This document shows, in pieces, positions 43,513-55,880 of a DNA stretch of 64,000 nt; the first letter of the stretch is position 1; each line of letters starts with the position of its first letter. The DNA lies in assembly GCA_029204045.2 (NCBI GenBank), contig CM055076.1, forward strand, positions 19,718,269-19,782,268, written 5' to 3'. Made by a program: the position numbers and the translations under genes. This stretch comes from Tillandsia leiboldiana (taxonomy: Eukaryota; Streptophyta; Magnoliopsida; Poales; Bromeliaceae). The notes beneath the pieces were generated by a model that was not told the origin of the DNA, made no database searches, and saw only the letters and a program-made list of their open reading frames with translations.

Positions 43513-44793
43513 TGTTACGGCTTTTTGTGTTGGCATATTTCGTGAGTTGAGTCGGAGTCTTGAAGTGATCAAATTGTCTATAAGCAATCGAAGACTCAGA
43601 GAAGATTCAACAAGAGCTCAGTGTTTTGAGTCTTGAAGATTGAAGATGAAGAATTGTGGACCAATTACATCAATCTCAAGAAGAAAGAATCCAAAAGGAT
43701 CAGGTATGTTTAACTAAATATTTTTAGTGATCCGAATACTTTCTCATAGTGTAGAAACACTTGGATAGATTCTTAATCGCATAAAAATAAAAAACTGGAC
43801 ATATTACTTGTTCAGGATCCGGATCAGGCACTACAGTCCGGACCCCGAACATAGGGTAGTTCATGTGCAATTCCAGTCCGAATCGGGGTTATTTCAATCC
43901 GGACCCCGAACATAAATTCTGTAGGAATTGCATGAACAGTCCGGACCGTGGTTATTTCAGTCCGGACCCCGAAGGTGTGTTTTTCTGGAAATTGTCTGTT
44001 TCGCCACGACAGTCCGGACCGTGTAATCCAGTCCGGACCGTCATCCTGAAAAATTCCATATAAGGTTAGTTTTTTATGCTTATCTCTTTCCAAAGGTTTC
44101 TAACCTATAAATACATCCTAAATTCATCTTTTAGGGCATCCTGAAAAAGGGATCAATCCACATATAGAGAAGAAAGGAAAACACGATTAATTTATGTTTC
44201 TTCGTCTATATTGATCAATTTGATTCTAGGGTTTCCAAACTCCTAATTCTTGTAGAATCAAATTGATGAATACTTAGATGATGTTTTCTTATCTATCTTT
44301 GATCTAAGTATTCGGCGGATTATCATCACCAAGAAAAACAATGATTTTGCCAAAAATCGGCACGTGGATTCGCGTGGCCTTGTGGACTCAAGGTGCTACC
44401 GTTTCGTGGATTCGAAACGAGGTGCGTTCGTGGATTCGAAACGTACTACTTGGTGTGCTCGTGGATTCGAGGTGCGTTCGTGGATTCGAACGTGTGCAGT
44501 GGACGTGCAATCGGTGGAGCGCAAGGTCCGAAGAAGTTGAAGGAGGGGTTGAGTCCGTGGAGTCGGTAATCACCTTGTTATTCTTCTATTCTTAGTGGAT
44601 TGTTATTGCGTGTTGGTCCCGTGGTTTTTCTCCTGGATTGGAGTTTCCACGTAAATCTCGGTGTGCTATTTTTATTTTCCGCATTGGTTTTTATTTTGCA
44701 CTGAGATTGTTTTTTAAATATTACACCTATTCACCCCCCCTCTAGTTGTTTGATAGTACCTATTTAGATCCTTATTGGACATAAAAACCTACA
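43513..44793 (+). repeat. Copia 5' LTR (1281 bp)
   Basis: TGTTACGGC to AAACCTACA. Contains the TCCGGA array (43817-44036), TATAAATA at 44106-44113, and five copies of GTGGATTCG at about 44364-44490, some within the hairpin CGTTTCG-TGGATT-CGAAACG. Confidence 0.88.
43817..44113 (+). promoter_or_regulatory. TCCGGA-palindrome array and TATA box of the Copia LTR
   Basis: Seven TCCGGA cores in about 220 bp, mostly as CAGTCCGGACC followed by CCGAA or GTG, then TATAAATA 70 bp downstream. CG-rich palindromic repeats just upstream of the TATA box are a described feature of Sirevirus LTRs. The same array is at 33547-33766 and 46789-47002. Confidence 0.75.
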
Positions 44794-46476
44794 ATTGGTA
44801 TCAGAGCGGGTTTTAGGTTTTTCTATCATGTCGGGTGAAGGTGGTAATATTAATAGAAGACAACCCAAAATCCGACGATTTTGGATTAGGAAAGGTGATA
44901 TCTTTCCTTGTCTTAAGTTTTAAATTGCTTTTGACTGTATGTAATGCTTTGATCGGTTTTCTTTTCATATTTATCTTGATCTTTGCATTACATGATTTCA
45001 ATGCTTGTCGTATTCATGTTTTGTTTTTAAACAAAAGGGATTTAATGAATAATTGCGACTTGTTTTAGTGCATTGAATATAAAAAGGGTTTACTTTCATT
45101 CACTCCGATTTAATTTCATATTAATTATCAACTTTACTCCATAATCATAATCCTTAAAGATATTCCATTATAGGAGTTTTTGATAGTTATATACATCAAA
45201 TTTTAGTAATCATGTGTGATCTTTAGATGCTTAACCTATCTCGGTTGTGTGAATTCATTGTGATAAACATGAGACAACCGATAGACTAAAATTTGGGATT
45301 TAATTCTTTCACATAAGAGATTGTATTTTCTTACATGGGTAATGAAATGAATTGCAAAAGATGTAGAAAGAGTTACATCCGAAAGGAGTGTGAAAACTAC
45401 CACCACATGTTGGAAAGAGCTGCCACCCCGGTCGTCCGGTTTGTGTGTGAAGCTACCACATGTTATGGATGCTTGATAGTATTTTATGAGAAAATCTTTA
45501 GTTGAAGCATTTGGAGATTCATTTTCAAAGTTGTTATATTTTGAACAATCTCCTGGTTGGTATAAGGTGGGATAGTTAAAAGATGCTCAAAGAGCCACCC
45601 TTAGGTATTTTAGTGCTTATCTCAAATTTGAAAGGGTAGTAATCAAATTGATGTCATTTGGAAATCTCTGTAAGTCATTTTTGATAATCCGTTACATCTT
45701 GATAGACTTTGGATCTCAAGATTATTTTTGATGACTTGTGTTTGACGTATATAATATGAAAAACGGTTTATAATGTTTTATCTTTGTTTTTCATGATTTC
45801 GGAGTAAATCTTTTTAATTTTTGTAAAATTAATTGGATTGAATGACATCTATGTGATCTCACAATTTTCAAACACTTAAATTGATTTTCTTGATTACACG
45901 CAAATCGGTAATTCAAAGATTTCAAAATCTGGATTTGTTTCAAGAAATTATTTGATTTTTGCTTTCGAGTACCGGTATGCAATCTGTGTTTTTGTTATAT
46001 ACCGGAACTGAGCTTTTATCTCTCTTTCTCTATGAACTAATGCTGTTAGTGATTTCCTTTTGTCTAGTATGTTCACTGTTTGACAATTTGTGACAAAAAG
46101 GGGGAGAAGAGAAATAGGGGAAGACGGAGATGAGATCATCGAGATAGGGGGAGATGATGAAAAACGAGCCGAAAAACAAAAAGAACCAAAAGGACGAATC
46201 AAATGTAGGATTTACATTTTATTTCTAACGACTAACGTTTGATTTTGTTTGGAGTTTTGTTTTGCAGGATTTACATCACTTTAAGACTCCAAGTCCTAAG
46301 TCATAGAGTTTGTTCTAAGACTGGTTCAAATGTAATTTTTATTTATTGGATCTTTCACGCAAAGAAAGTCAATGTTTTGGTGATGACATTGAGTTTCGAT
46401 TTTTTGGTTTAAGATGAGTGTCTTGAGCGTTTTATGTATTTATGGGTTTTGTCACGAAATTGCCAAAGGGGGAGAT

Positions 46477-47756
46477 TGTTACGCCTTTTTGTGTTGGCAT
46501 ATTTCGTGAGTTGAGTCGGAGTCTTGAAGTGATCAAATTGTCTATCAGCAATCGAAGACTCAGAGAAGATTCAACAAGAGCTCAGTGTTTTGAGTCTTGA
46601 AGATTGAAGATGAAGAATTGTGGACCAATTATATCAATCTCAAGAAGAAAGAATTCAAAAGGATCAGGTATGTTTAACTAAATATTTTTGGTGATCCGAA
46701 TACTTTCTCATAGTGTAGAAACACTTGGATGGATTCTTAATCGCATAAAAATAAAAAACTGGACATATTACTTGTTCAGGATCCGGATCAGGCACTACAG
46801 TCCGGACCCCGAACATAGGGTAGTTCATGCGCAATTCCAATCCGGATCGGGGTTACTTCAGTCCGGACCCCGAACGTAAATTCTGTAGGAATTGCATGAA
46901 CAGTCCGGACCGTGGTTATTTCAGTCCGGACCCCGAAGGTATGTTTTTCTGGAAATTGTCTGTTTCGCCACGACAGTCCGGACCGTGTAATCCAGTCCGG
47001 ACCGTCGTCCTGAAAAATTCCAGATAAGGTTAGTTTTTTATGCTTATCTCTTTCCAAAGGTTTCTAACCTATAAATACATCCTAAATTCATCTTTTAGGG
47101 CATCCCGAAAAAGGGATCAATCCACATATAGAGAAGAAAGGAAAACACGATTAATTTATGTTTCTTCGTCTATATTGATCAATTTGATTCTAGGGTTTCC
47201 AAACTCCTAATTCTTGTAGAATCAAATTGATAAATACTTAGATGGTATTTTCTGATCTATCTTTGATCTAAGTATTCGACGGATTATCATCACCAAGAAA
47301 AACAACGATTTTGCCAAAAATCGGCGCGTGGATTCGCGTGGCCTTGTGGACTCAAGGTGCTACCGTTTCGTGGATTCGAAACGAGGTGCGTTCGTGGATT
47401 CGAAACGTACTACTTGGTGTGCTCGTGGATTCGAGTGGCGTTCGTGGATTCGAACGTGTGCAGTGGACGTGCAATCGGTGGAGCGCAAGGTCCGAAGAAG
47501 TTGAAGGAGGGGTTGAGTCCGTGGAGTCGGTAATCACCTTGTTATTCTTCTATTCTTAGTGGACCGTTATTGCGTGTTGGTCCCGTGGTTTTTCTCCTGG
47601 ATTGGAGTTTCTACGTATATCTCGGTGTGCTATTTTTATTTTCCGCATTGGTTTTTATTTTACACTGAGATTGGTTTTATAAGTATTACACCTATTCACC
47701 CCCCCTCTAGTTGTTTGATAGTACCTATTTAGATCCTTATTGGACAAAAACCTACA
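46477..47756 (+). repeat. Copia 3' LTR (1280 bp)
   Basis: TGTTACGCC to AAACCTACA, a few percent different from the 5' LTR by eye. TATA box at 47070-47077. Flanked on the right by AATTC. Confidence 0.88.
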
Positions 47757-47761
47757 AATTC

Positions 47762-49245
47762 TTCGACCAACTCGTCAGCATTGCGCCGAAGTGATGCTAA
47801 GTCGGCAATTGAAGACTCGGGTACAGCCCGATAGAACTGCTCGTGGAACTTTGCCTCAGCTCGTCCTAATCCCTGACAGAGTTGTGAGGCAGGCTGATAT
47901 ACCACGAGAACGCCGTCTTGGTTAATGACGTACTGAATAGCCTTATTTTAGGAACGGGCTAGCGTCCGCCTCTCGGCATTAGGCCATAAATCTAGCTACG
48001 TGCTCGATTGTGTTCTCATTCTCCTCACCAGAGAACTTGTCAAACTTCGGCATCTTCCAGTTGGCCGGGTACAAGTAGTCTGTATCGATATGAGCAGGAT
48101 ATGGGGACTTGAACACTGGCCGGATAGCCGACCTGGCCTTTGTGGCGAAGGTATTATAGATTATCTCCTCCACTTGGGAGTGTATATCGGCGAGCCCCAC
48201 TAGAGGTGTTGGGACCACCGGTTCCACCAAAGGAGGTGGCAGCCATATTGGTCGGCTTGATTCTGAGGTGGTCATTGCGGGAGGACCTGCCTGTCAATCT
48301 GGCCCCCAGCCCTTTTGACGAATCCGCCTTGAATTATCGGGGTCGCCGGCTATGCTGGCAGGGGTGGCGACCGACGATGGCCAGCTTGATGTGCTTGAAA
48401 CTCAGCGTGCCCAGCTTGCAATGTTGGGGCTGCCATTTGCGCTTGTGGGAGTGGTGGCCCACCATGGCCTGCTTGGTACTGAGCCAGTCCCTGTGGAGGG
48501 ACCTGCTCGCCATTCCTGCCCCAAGCTCTTTCGGTGAGCTCGGCCTGAGGTACCGGAATCGCCGGCTTCACTGGAGGAGGTGGCGGCCCGTAATGGCCAG
48601 CCTATTCCTGAATCGATCCCTGCGGAGGGACCTGCCCGTCGTTCCCGTCTCCAACCTGTAGCTGGACGAATGACGGTAGAAGAGGTAGAGCGACCCCCCC
48701 AGTAGGAGTCCGATTGTTGGCCGATGTTCTGCCACATCGGCCATATCCTCGTCTGGTACGAGGTCCACTGCCGCTGTGTTGCCCCCAGCGGCTACGTCGC
48801 TTGATAAGTAGCCGCCGGCGGTGCAACTCCCTTAGGTTGTACTGTCGGCATTGACGGCGCTATCGTGACCGATTGATTGCTGGGGTCCTATGGAGGCAAA
48901 CCCTCCATCGTATGGCTCATTTCGGGTCACCGTTTGCCCTATCTGAGCCACTTTCTCATTTGAGGTTGATATAATGGCCATCATTGAATCCAAGCGAGCC
49001 TCCCGCGCCTGGCTATTCCTTTCAAAGGACGCTTGTGTCCTCTCGACACGGTCCAGCATTCAGGTCATATGCCCGACTAACTCGGCCAAGGTCGGCTCGT
49101 GTGGTGCCGACCTCCCGCTAGTTTCAGGAGCCTTTGGTGGCATCGGTGGAGGATGGTCCGCCTGCCCGGCGCCCCTGGTTTGGTCGTCCCGTACTTGTTT
49201 GGGAACGACTCTGTTCCCGTGGCTGATGTTGTTGTCCTCTGACAT
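47762..49245 (-). pseudogene. Element E gag, N-terminal half, broken
   Basis: Starts at an ATG on the minus strand at 49245 (MSEDNNISHGNRVVPKQVRD), 60 bp after the LTR. A helical stretch follows (MLDRVERTQASFERNSQAR, 49059 on), then a Gln- and Pro-rich spacer with stops, then the start of the capsid domain, PYPAHIDTDYLYPANWKMPKF near 48110, typical of plant Gypsy gag. Past 47979 stops and a frameshift break the frame, and at 47757 it is cut by the Copia insertion. The rest continues at 43507 downward. Confidence 0.75.
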
Positions 49246-49305
49246 GAAAACGGTAGGAGGTAGGTAAAAATTACCTGAGTGTCCCACCGGGCATGCCAAT
49301 TAAGT

Positions 49306-50301
49306 TGTTGGGGCCGAAAAAGGCGGTCTGTGATCGCCCCCGTTTGACCCTTTGAGATGTGATGCGCCGCATGCCAACTAGATCAAGCGATTGGGCCGAT
49401 GGGGGATCTGCTCGGCCGGGTTCTCCTCTGGTAACTCTCGCGACCGTTCGGCTTAAAGTAGCCAAATCGGGATGTGGAGACAGAGAAAGAGGCACAGATA
49501 GGATAAACACAAAAGACTAAGGAGCCGATTGTGGGATGGAAATTGTATTGAGTGGAATGGGGTTACAAGAGAACAAGGTAGCCAATTACAATTAATCTAC
49601 TCCTAGGAAAAGCGGAAAATCTTACAGTTAATCTACTCCTAAGGAAAGTAGTAAAGATTTGAAAAAGTAGGAGTGGTCACGGGCATACGAGGTTGCCGGA
49701 CCCCTTTTCCTTCGATGGTTCGGGTATTTATATACTTTCCGAGCCATGTTTACAGGCACCGATTTTGAATTATCGGCGTGATTTGGGGGAAATCACCGTG
49801 GAATCCTCAACTACTTCCTTTCGAGTTTAAAACCCCTCAAATAGGATAATAGTCATTTTTCCTTCCAGGTTCATCCCCTTGCTATCGCGCTAAGGCGTGA
49901 TTCTCGGCGCTTTCCAATGCTCGGCGCTGCTTGCCGTTCCGGGTTAGTTGCGGGATTCGCGCCCAAATCTCGCACTCATTCCTTTCGAAATCTTTCCTTT
50001 ATCGGCCCGAGCAACCGAAGGCTGACTCTGACCTCCGCCTTTTTCATCGCTTGACTGAAGCGGTCTGGTGTTCGCTTTCAGCCGAAGTCGACCTTGGATG
50101 AGGCGATGACCCCCTCAGCAGCTATTCCTCCTGTCAACCGATGGCATACGTCGTGTGCTATACTCTCGCGCGACTGAAATCGGTCTTGATCAAGCCGCGG
50201 ATCCTTCTTAGGTTGATTATTTCCTTCATCGGCTGATGTCTTCGGCTCATGGTAAACGCTACGTGTTGCTTTCTCAAGTGGCGAAAATTTTGGTCTCAAC
50301 A
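49306..50301 (-). repeat. Element E 5' LTR (996 bp)
   Basis: TGTTGGGGCCG to GGTCTCAACA on the plus strand, followed by ATTAC. The TATA-like sequence reads TATATAAATA on the minus strand near 49735. Contains ~250 bp absent from the 3' LTR. Confidence 0.85.
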
Positions 50302-50902
50302 ATTACAATCACACAAGAAAATTTTTATACCGAAAAAGTTATTCTTAAATATTTTTTTTCAACTTCTAAACTGGCCATAAATTTTCTCTTATTTTAATCA
50401 AATCCACATCTAGGATCTATTAAAAATTCTTAAGCCCAAATATAATACCGTTCTCTGATAGGTTAAGCTTTCGGAGAATAATTCTTGTTTCACATTATTT
50501 AATAAGATATTAGAACGGGAGGTCCCAAGTTTAAATCCCTCCAGACCCTTGTTTTATAATTTTCACCTATTTAATTTAACTTCATGGTGTAGGCGTATAA
50601 AAAAAGAATTCAAGTGCAACCGTAAGAAAGAATGTTGAATACGATTATTGAAAGGAACACCATTCTGTAGTAATTTAAGTTTTTCCAGACAAGTGGTTGT
50701 TTCGCAATTTTTAACATGTATATAGTACATAGTGAAGAAAAATTGCAGAGTAGCAATTTCTTAAATGTTTCTTGGAAGAGGAGAAGAAATGAAATTAAAG
50801 TTTAATAGAGAAGACTTACGAGTCAACCAAACTCAATTATTGTCGACAGAGAAATCTGTCCGTCTGCCCCCACTGCACACCCTTATTAATTGAGGGAGAA
50901 AC
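50302..50902. repeat. NLR-flank duplicate A, part 1
   Basis: Colinear with 57580-57901 followed by 62165-62400, the other duplicate being split by the D solo LTR. Includes the NLR relic near 50813-50880. Ends with GAAAC (50898-50902), the target duplication of the B solo LTR. Confidence 0.8.
50813..50880 (-). pseudogene. NLR N-terminus relic 1
   Basis: On the minus strand a short stretch reads SLSTIIEFG, then TGA, then LVS. It resembles the SAIIE segment near the start of the CNL at 1-419 and of many RGA-type proteins. No ATG in frame and no continuation. Confidence 0.45.
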
Positions 50903-51747
50903 TGTAAAGTACCGGATTTTCGGCACATAAATAAATGTAAATAAAGGTGGTATGAAATACTAGTGTTATGAAAGTTGGGGAAGTAAGGAACATTTGGACG
51001 CGAGTTGGGCCCAAATCGGGTTAAAATGGAGAGATCTAAAAATTTATTTGAGAAAGGGGACTCAGATTTTTAGTGGAAAATTTACAGTGTCGGAAAATTC
51101 TGAGAAAATTACGGGAGCCCCGTAAATATGTTTTAAGGCCACCGAAAAAGTTTCGCGTTAATCGGAGGCCGGATAGTGAGAACGGGCTCCGCCAACAGTG
51201 TCAAAAAATTCTGAGAAAATTACGAAAGCTTCGTAATTATGTTTTAAGGTTCCAGGAAAAATTTCGCGTGGATCGGATACCCGGATTGCGAGAACGGGGT
51301 CCGCCAGTGATTCTGGGTACAGCGGGACTTTTGGTGACCCAGAAATGGCCCAAACTGAAAATTTAAAATTTTTTGTGATAAATTAAGCTGAAACGAAGCC
51401 GTCTGTCAAATTTGGACGGAAACAGGCGAAAAACGGACAGAAAACGAGAGAAAAACGAATAAAACACGAGCGAGCGCGTCCGGTGGAGCGCCACGTGGCA
51501 GCGCCCCACTGGCTGCTGCGGGTTGCAGCAGGCCCGCGTGGGGCGCACGCCCGCGCGGCGCAGAAGGCGTGCGCGGTCAATTTCGAATTTCAAATTCGGA
51601 ATTGACCGCCACATGGCGGTTCCCCATTGGAGGGTCCATGTAACCGGTCCATTGAATTTTTTGTCTCCTCTCCTTTTTCTTTTCTTCTTATTTCCTTCCT
51701 TCTCCCCGCACCATTTTCCTCTCCTTTCTTTTCTTCTCTACCCGAGC

Positions 51748-51792
<45 letters not shown>

Positions 51793-54674
51793 TCGTGGGG
51801 TGCGGCGGGACGTCGGCGACCTCGTGAAGCGCGCGAAATGCTTCAAAAATCGGATGGAAGGCGCGACTGTACAAGGTAAGTCCCGCGTGTTATTTTTGCG
51901 GTATTTTTGGCACAGTTTTGAAGTTTTCTTTTGGATTTTGGATTTGATCCCATGCCCACATGCGTGTTAGGGACCGTGTATGCTGTGCCGTTTTGCTGCA
52001 CGGACTGTCACGGACATTTTTGGCGCCCCTCGTTTTGCGTGCAAGTTGTAGAAAATGCACCGTTTTGCGTGCAGACTCGAGGGAGGTGCACCGTTTTGCG
52101 TGCAAGCTCGAGGGAACAAGTGGAATCGCGCGGAGACCAATTGCAAGTGTCTACAAGCAATTGGGTACACTACAAGATGGGAGATTCTGTCGAAATTGGG
52201 TGACCTCTCCCCTTGCTCCTTTGCTTTTTGATCTAGAAGCATGATAGTAGCCTGTTAGAGGCGTTAGGTAATTATGATTAAGATTGCATGTTTAGAGAAA
52301 TACAGATTAAAAGTGCAACTGTTAGTTGCCAAAGACAGATGATATATGTGCATGTGTAGAGAAATTTAGAGGAAAAGTGATATTTATGATTTATCCAAAT
52401 AGGGGATAAACTAGTATGTGTAGATGGACACAGATGAAAAATGCAACTGTTGGTTGCCAAAAAGGAGATAATTAATCTGCATGTGTAAAAAGAATTAGGG
52501 GAAAAATGCAATTCTTGACTTATCTAAATTGCTGATAATTGCATGCATAGATGATAAATATTATTTTTATGATGGATATGAAAATAATTGCATGCGTAGA
52601 AATGAATAATTATGTGATGACTGTGATCATGTTAGGGTACAACCCTAGGAATCATGTGACATAAGGGAACAGAACTTGTTGGTAGTAAGACTAGGAGAAA
52701 ATCTAGTTTAGGGGGTTTGACGAGTGGCATCAACTTAGGAGTTATTCTAGGATGGACGAGTGGCATGGTCTTAGGTGATAACCTAAGGACACTGGATAGA
52801 GTGATCAATATAGAGTCAGGGAACTCTAGGACATATGTGACATGGAACTTAGGTAAAGGAAACCTAAGGAGAGTTAGTGATCAACATAAGGTCAGGGAAC
52901 TCTAGGACCTATGTGATATGGAACTTAGGTAAAGGGAACCTAAGGTGAACTAGATGAGTTTAAACTCACAGACAGGAAAATAGAGTTAAGTTAACTCTAG
53001 GATCCCACAAGGAATCAGAGAAAGGGGAATTAGATCAAGTGTGGTGACACGAAAAGGGAAAATGAGAAATAGACCAGGTGTGGAGATATGAAAGGGGACA
53101 GGAAATTAGAGTCAGCGTAACTCTAAATTATAAGTGGAACAGCAAAAATAGAGTTAAGTTAACTCTAGGATTCAGTGAGGAATCAGGAAAGTGGGATAGG
53201 ATCCCAAGGTTAAAGAAGTGAACAAATACAACCCTAGAAAGTCATAGGGTGTCTGGACAATTGGACAATAACTTTAACTTCAATTTGAGTTAAGTAAATG
53301 AAAGTGAAATGATATGAGTCCAGGAGACTCTTAGTTATCCTTATGGCGAGACCTAGGATAAGAGGTAAATTATTGTAAAAAGGCAAAGTTTAAAAGCAAG
53401 CTAAAAGTGGCTAAGAAATATAAAGAAAATGTAAATGGTGCCTTCGAATTTGAGACTCGTCAAGTGGAGCAGGACTCTCTGGGCAGTGACCCGTTGGACG
53501 AGGTACTTTCGAAAGGCTTAAAGTGAAAGCAAAGAGCTAAATGCTCAAAGGAAAGAGAAAGAGATTTGCCAGTGGCAAAAGGGAGCTACAAGCTCGAATA
53601 AGAAAGAAAAGCAAGTGTTCAAAGGCAAAGAGGCTAAGAACTAAAGCAAAAAGAGAAAGAAAAAGAAAAGAAAAGAAAGAAAATATAAAGATAAAACGAG
53701 CGTACCTTCGGGGGTAAAAAGTAGCCTTGTCGGAGCCAAGGGCAGTGTCCCTCTCCCGGGCAGTGACCCGTAGGACAAGTTCCCCGTTGGGCGGGGTAGC
53801 ACTTGCGGGTGCTATCGGCAACCTTAGAAGTCTTATCTTATGGTAGCAGGACTACCGGGCTGGGGCCCGTTGGATAAGAATTTCTGAGGGTTAACTTGAA
53901 CTAAAGCACCAGAATTTAAAGAATAAAGAGAAATTAGAGTGGCCAAGGTGGCCGGGTTAGTTTGACCCTATATACAGCGGCATAGTGGTCGAGTTGGTGC
54001 TTAGCAGTCTAGTGTGGCTAGACAAGAGTAGTGATGGTTGATGATTAGACACAGATAGTGTAGTGATATATTATGTTGCATAGTCGTATTTTGATATTGA
54101 GGATTTTAGTTTCCTAGCACTATTATTATTGCTTCCATTGGACCAAGTGGTGTAGGACACTTTTTCTCGGTGGTTGAACCCACTGGGAACTCTGTCAGGA
54201 GTTCTCACACCCCTTGGGTGCACCCCCCCACAGGTTCAGGTATGGATACAGCGGACGAGACGGTTCAGATGCAGACGGCGAGGCATACGTCAGGGGCAAG
54301 GGCCCAGCAGCATAGAGACCTAGAGGGTCTAGCAGAGGTATCCCTTTTATATATTTCTTGAGTGAACTTTGTAGGGTGAGGAATTTATGTAAAAGAGTTG
54401 TAATAATTTTATTTGCAAGTTCAGAAATGTAAAGTGTAATAAATTTAAGTTATGGTTCACTCTTGTATGCTTTCATTATCGTTTAAACTGTTTGTTTATA
54501 AAATGAAAGTTCAAATTTATAGTGATTTTCAGTACTCTGATATTGAGCTTCCGCATATACTTGTTGTATGATTATGGATGTTACCGTTCCTTTCGGGTAG
54601 TGAAAGGTCATACCCGATAGGCGGGTCTGTTGGCGTGCCCGAACCGTACAAATTGGCGGACTCGGGGCGTGACA
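50903..54674 (+). mobile_element. Solo LTR of Gypsy family B, 3772 bp
   Basis: TGTAAAGTACCGG to GGGGCGTGACA, with perfect flanking GAAAC (50898-50902 and 54675-54679); the uninterrupted sequence is seen near 62400. It is the only full-length B LTR here and shows that the copies at 7650 and 10464 lack the middle 1.85 kb. It carries CACGTGGCAGC and CACATGGCGG boxes followed by CCACTGG/CCATTGG (51490-51630), an (AG)19 run at 51751-51788, donor-like CAAGGTAAGT (about 51877), and the conserved hairpin at 54185-54206. No coding sequence. Confidence 0.93.
51751..51788. repeat. (AG)19 microsatellite
   Basis: Uninterrupted dinucleotide run in the probable transcribed leader part of the B LTR. Confidence 0.9.
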
Positions 54675-55159
54675 GAAACTATTGTCTGCACACCCAATAT
54701 TAGAGGTATATAGATTAAGAAAAAAATGTACAAAGAATGTTTGAACTTTATCTTTTTTATAAACAGGTATTTGAATTTTTTATTTGGCTTAATTATACGT
54801 ACTTTATAGATTTTTTTCACTTTCTATAATATACTCTCTCTTTTTTTTTTCAATTATACTACTCAACTATTTTCCTTTTTTCAGCCTCTATAAGCTTCGT
54901 TTCGTTGTGGAATAAAAGAAAACTAGTTCTTCCAGGAATAAATATAAGTTTGGAAATTAGCCGGAACTATTGTAAAAAAATATTTGGTTGGGTATTAGAT
55001 TAGTTTCAGTTATAAGATAATTTGTATTTGGTGTGATAATAAAAAATAAGAGAAATAGAAAGTATTAGTTATATAAAATAACGAAATTATCCTCAATCAT
55101 AATAATTTTTTAAAATAAATAAAAGTTTCACTGGTATGCTTTTAAAAAATTTATTAAAA

Positions 55160-55690
55160 TTTACATTTTATTTGTATATAAAAAAAAATTATGAAAAAAT
55201 TTTAAAATTTTAAAAATTTATATGTTTTTAAAAATTTAAAATTTTGTACATATAAATTGGTATTTTTTTTTTAAAAAAATAAATTTTAAATTTATTAAAA
55301 ATTAAAGTTAAAATTTTAAAAATTTATATAAATTTCAAAATTTTAAAATTAATAAATTTTAAAAATTTATAAATTTATTAAAAATTAAATTTAAAATTTA
55401 AATAGCTATAAAATTAAAAAATTCTCTAAATTAAAAAATTCTCTAAATTTAAAAATTTATAAATGTTGAAAATTTTAATTTTAATTATTTTAAAAAATTA
55501 CAAAAGTGGGAGCAAAAATTTTAATTTTTAAATTTATATAATTTTAAAAATTTGTACAAACAATTTGTATAAATTTTAAAATTTTAAAATTTTTAAAAAA
55601 AATTAAATTTTTTATATTTATTAAAAAATAAAGTTAAAATTGTATAAATTTATAAATTAATAAAATTTTAAATTTTATAAATTTAAATAA
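55160..55690. repeat. AT-rich low-complexity tract
   Basis: Variants of AAATTTTAAAAATTTAT over ~530 bp, like 1190-1740. Confidence 0.75.
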
Positions 55691-55880
55691 AGAAAAAAAG
55701 GTAAAAGGGGGGAACCTATTTAGGTTTTGTTTGGGGGAACCTCCCTAAGAAAATAAACTTATAATTTTGTACAAAAATTAATAATAAATATTGTTTAAAA
55801 GAGATAGAGTATATATTCAAATTGGGAGATAGAGTAATTTCTTAAATTCTTTTTGGAAGAGATTGAGGAGGAAATGAAAT

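Larger units (their letters stand above)
43513..47756 (+). mobile_element. Non-autonomous Sirevirus-like Copia element, 4244 bp
   Basis: Complete structure: target duplication AATTC (43508-43512 and 47757-47761), 5' LTR 43513-44793, PBS at 44796-44807, PPT AAAGGGGGAGAT at 46465-46476, 3' LTR 46477-47756. The 1683-bp internal region has only a short open start (MSGEGGNINRRQPKIRRFW, 44828 on) and no gag, protease, integrase or RT, so it must be mobilised in trans. PPT-like purine runs repeat near 46095-46150, and the LTRs are packed with TCCGGA palindromes; both are hallmarks of the Sirevirus branch. It landed in codon phase inside the gag of element E. Confidence 0.88.
40463..50301 (-). mobile_element. 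Non-autonomous gag-only Gypsy element E, with a nested Copia
   Basis: Bounded by the perfect target duplication ATTAC (40458-40462 and 50302-50306). In minus orientation: 5' LTR 49306-50301, PBS region 49286-49305 (reads ACTTAATTGGCATGCCCGGT on the minus strand), gag, PPT 41212-41223, 3' LTR 40463-41211. Without the nested Copia (43513-47756) the element is about 5.6 kb and the internal part about 3.86 kb, enough for gag but with no pol domain seen. This fits a gag-only element of the Tat side of plant Gypsy, mobilised by an autonomous partner. The LTRs differ by a ~250-bp indel and many substitutions, so it is old. Confidence 0.85.

Noticed and set aside
26723..47182. A genuine recent tandem duplication of 10.2 kb
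   Set aside because: Possible, but the copies meet exactly at a 100-N gap and the differences look like contig-end sequencing noise, so an unmerged overlap is simpler.
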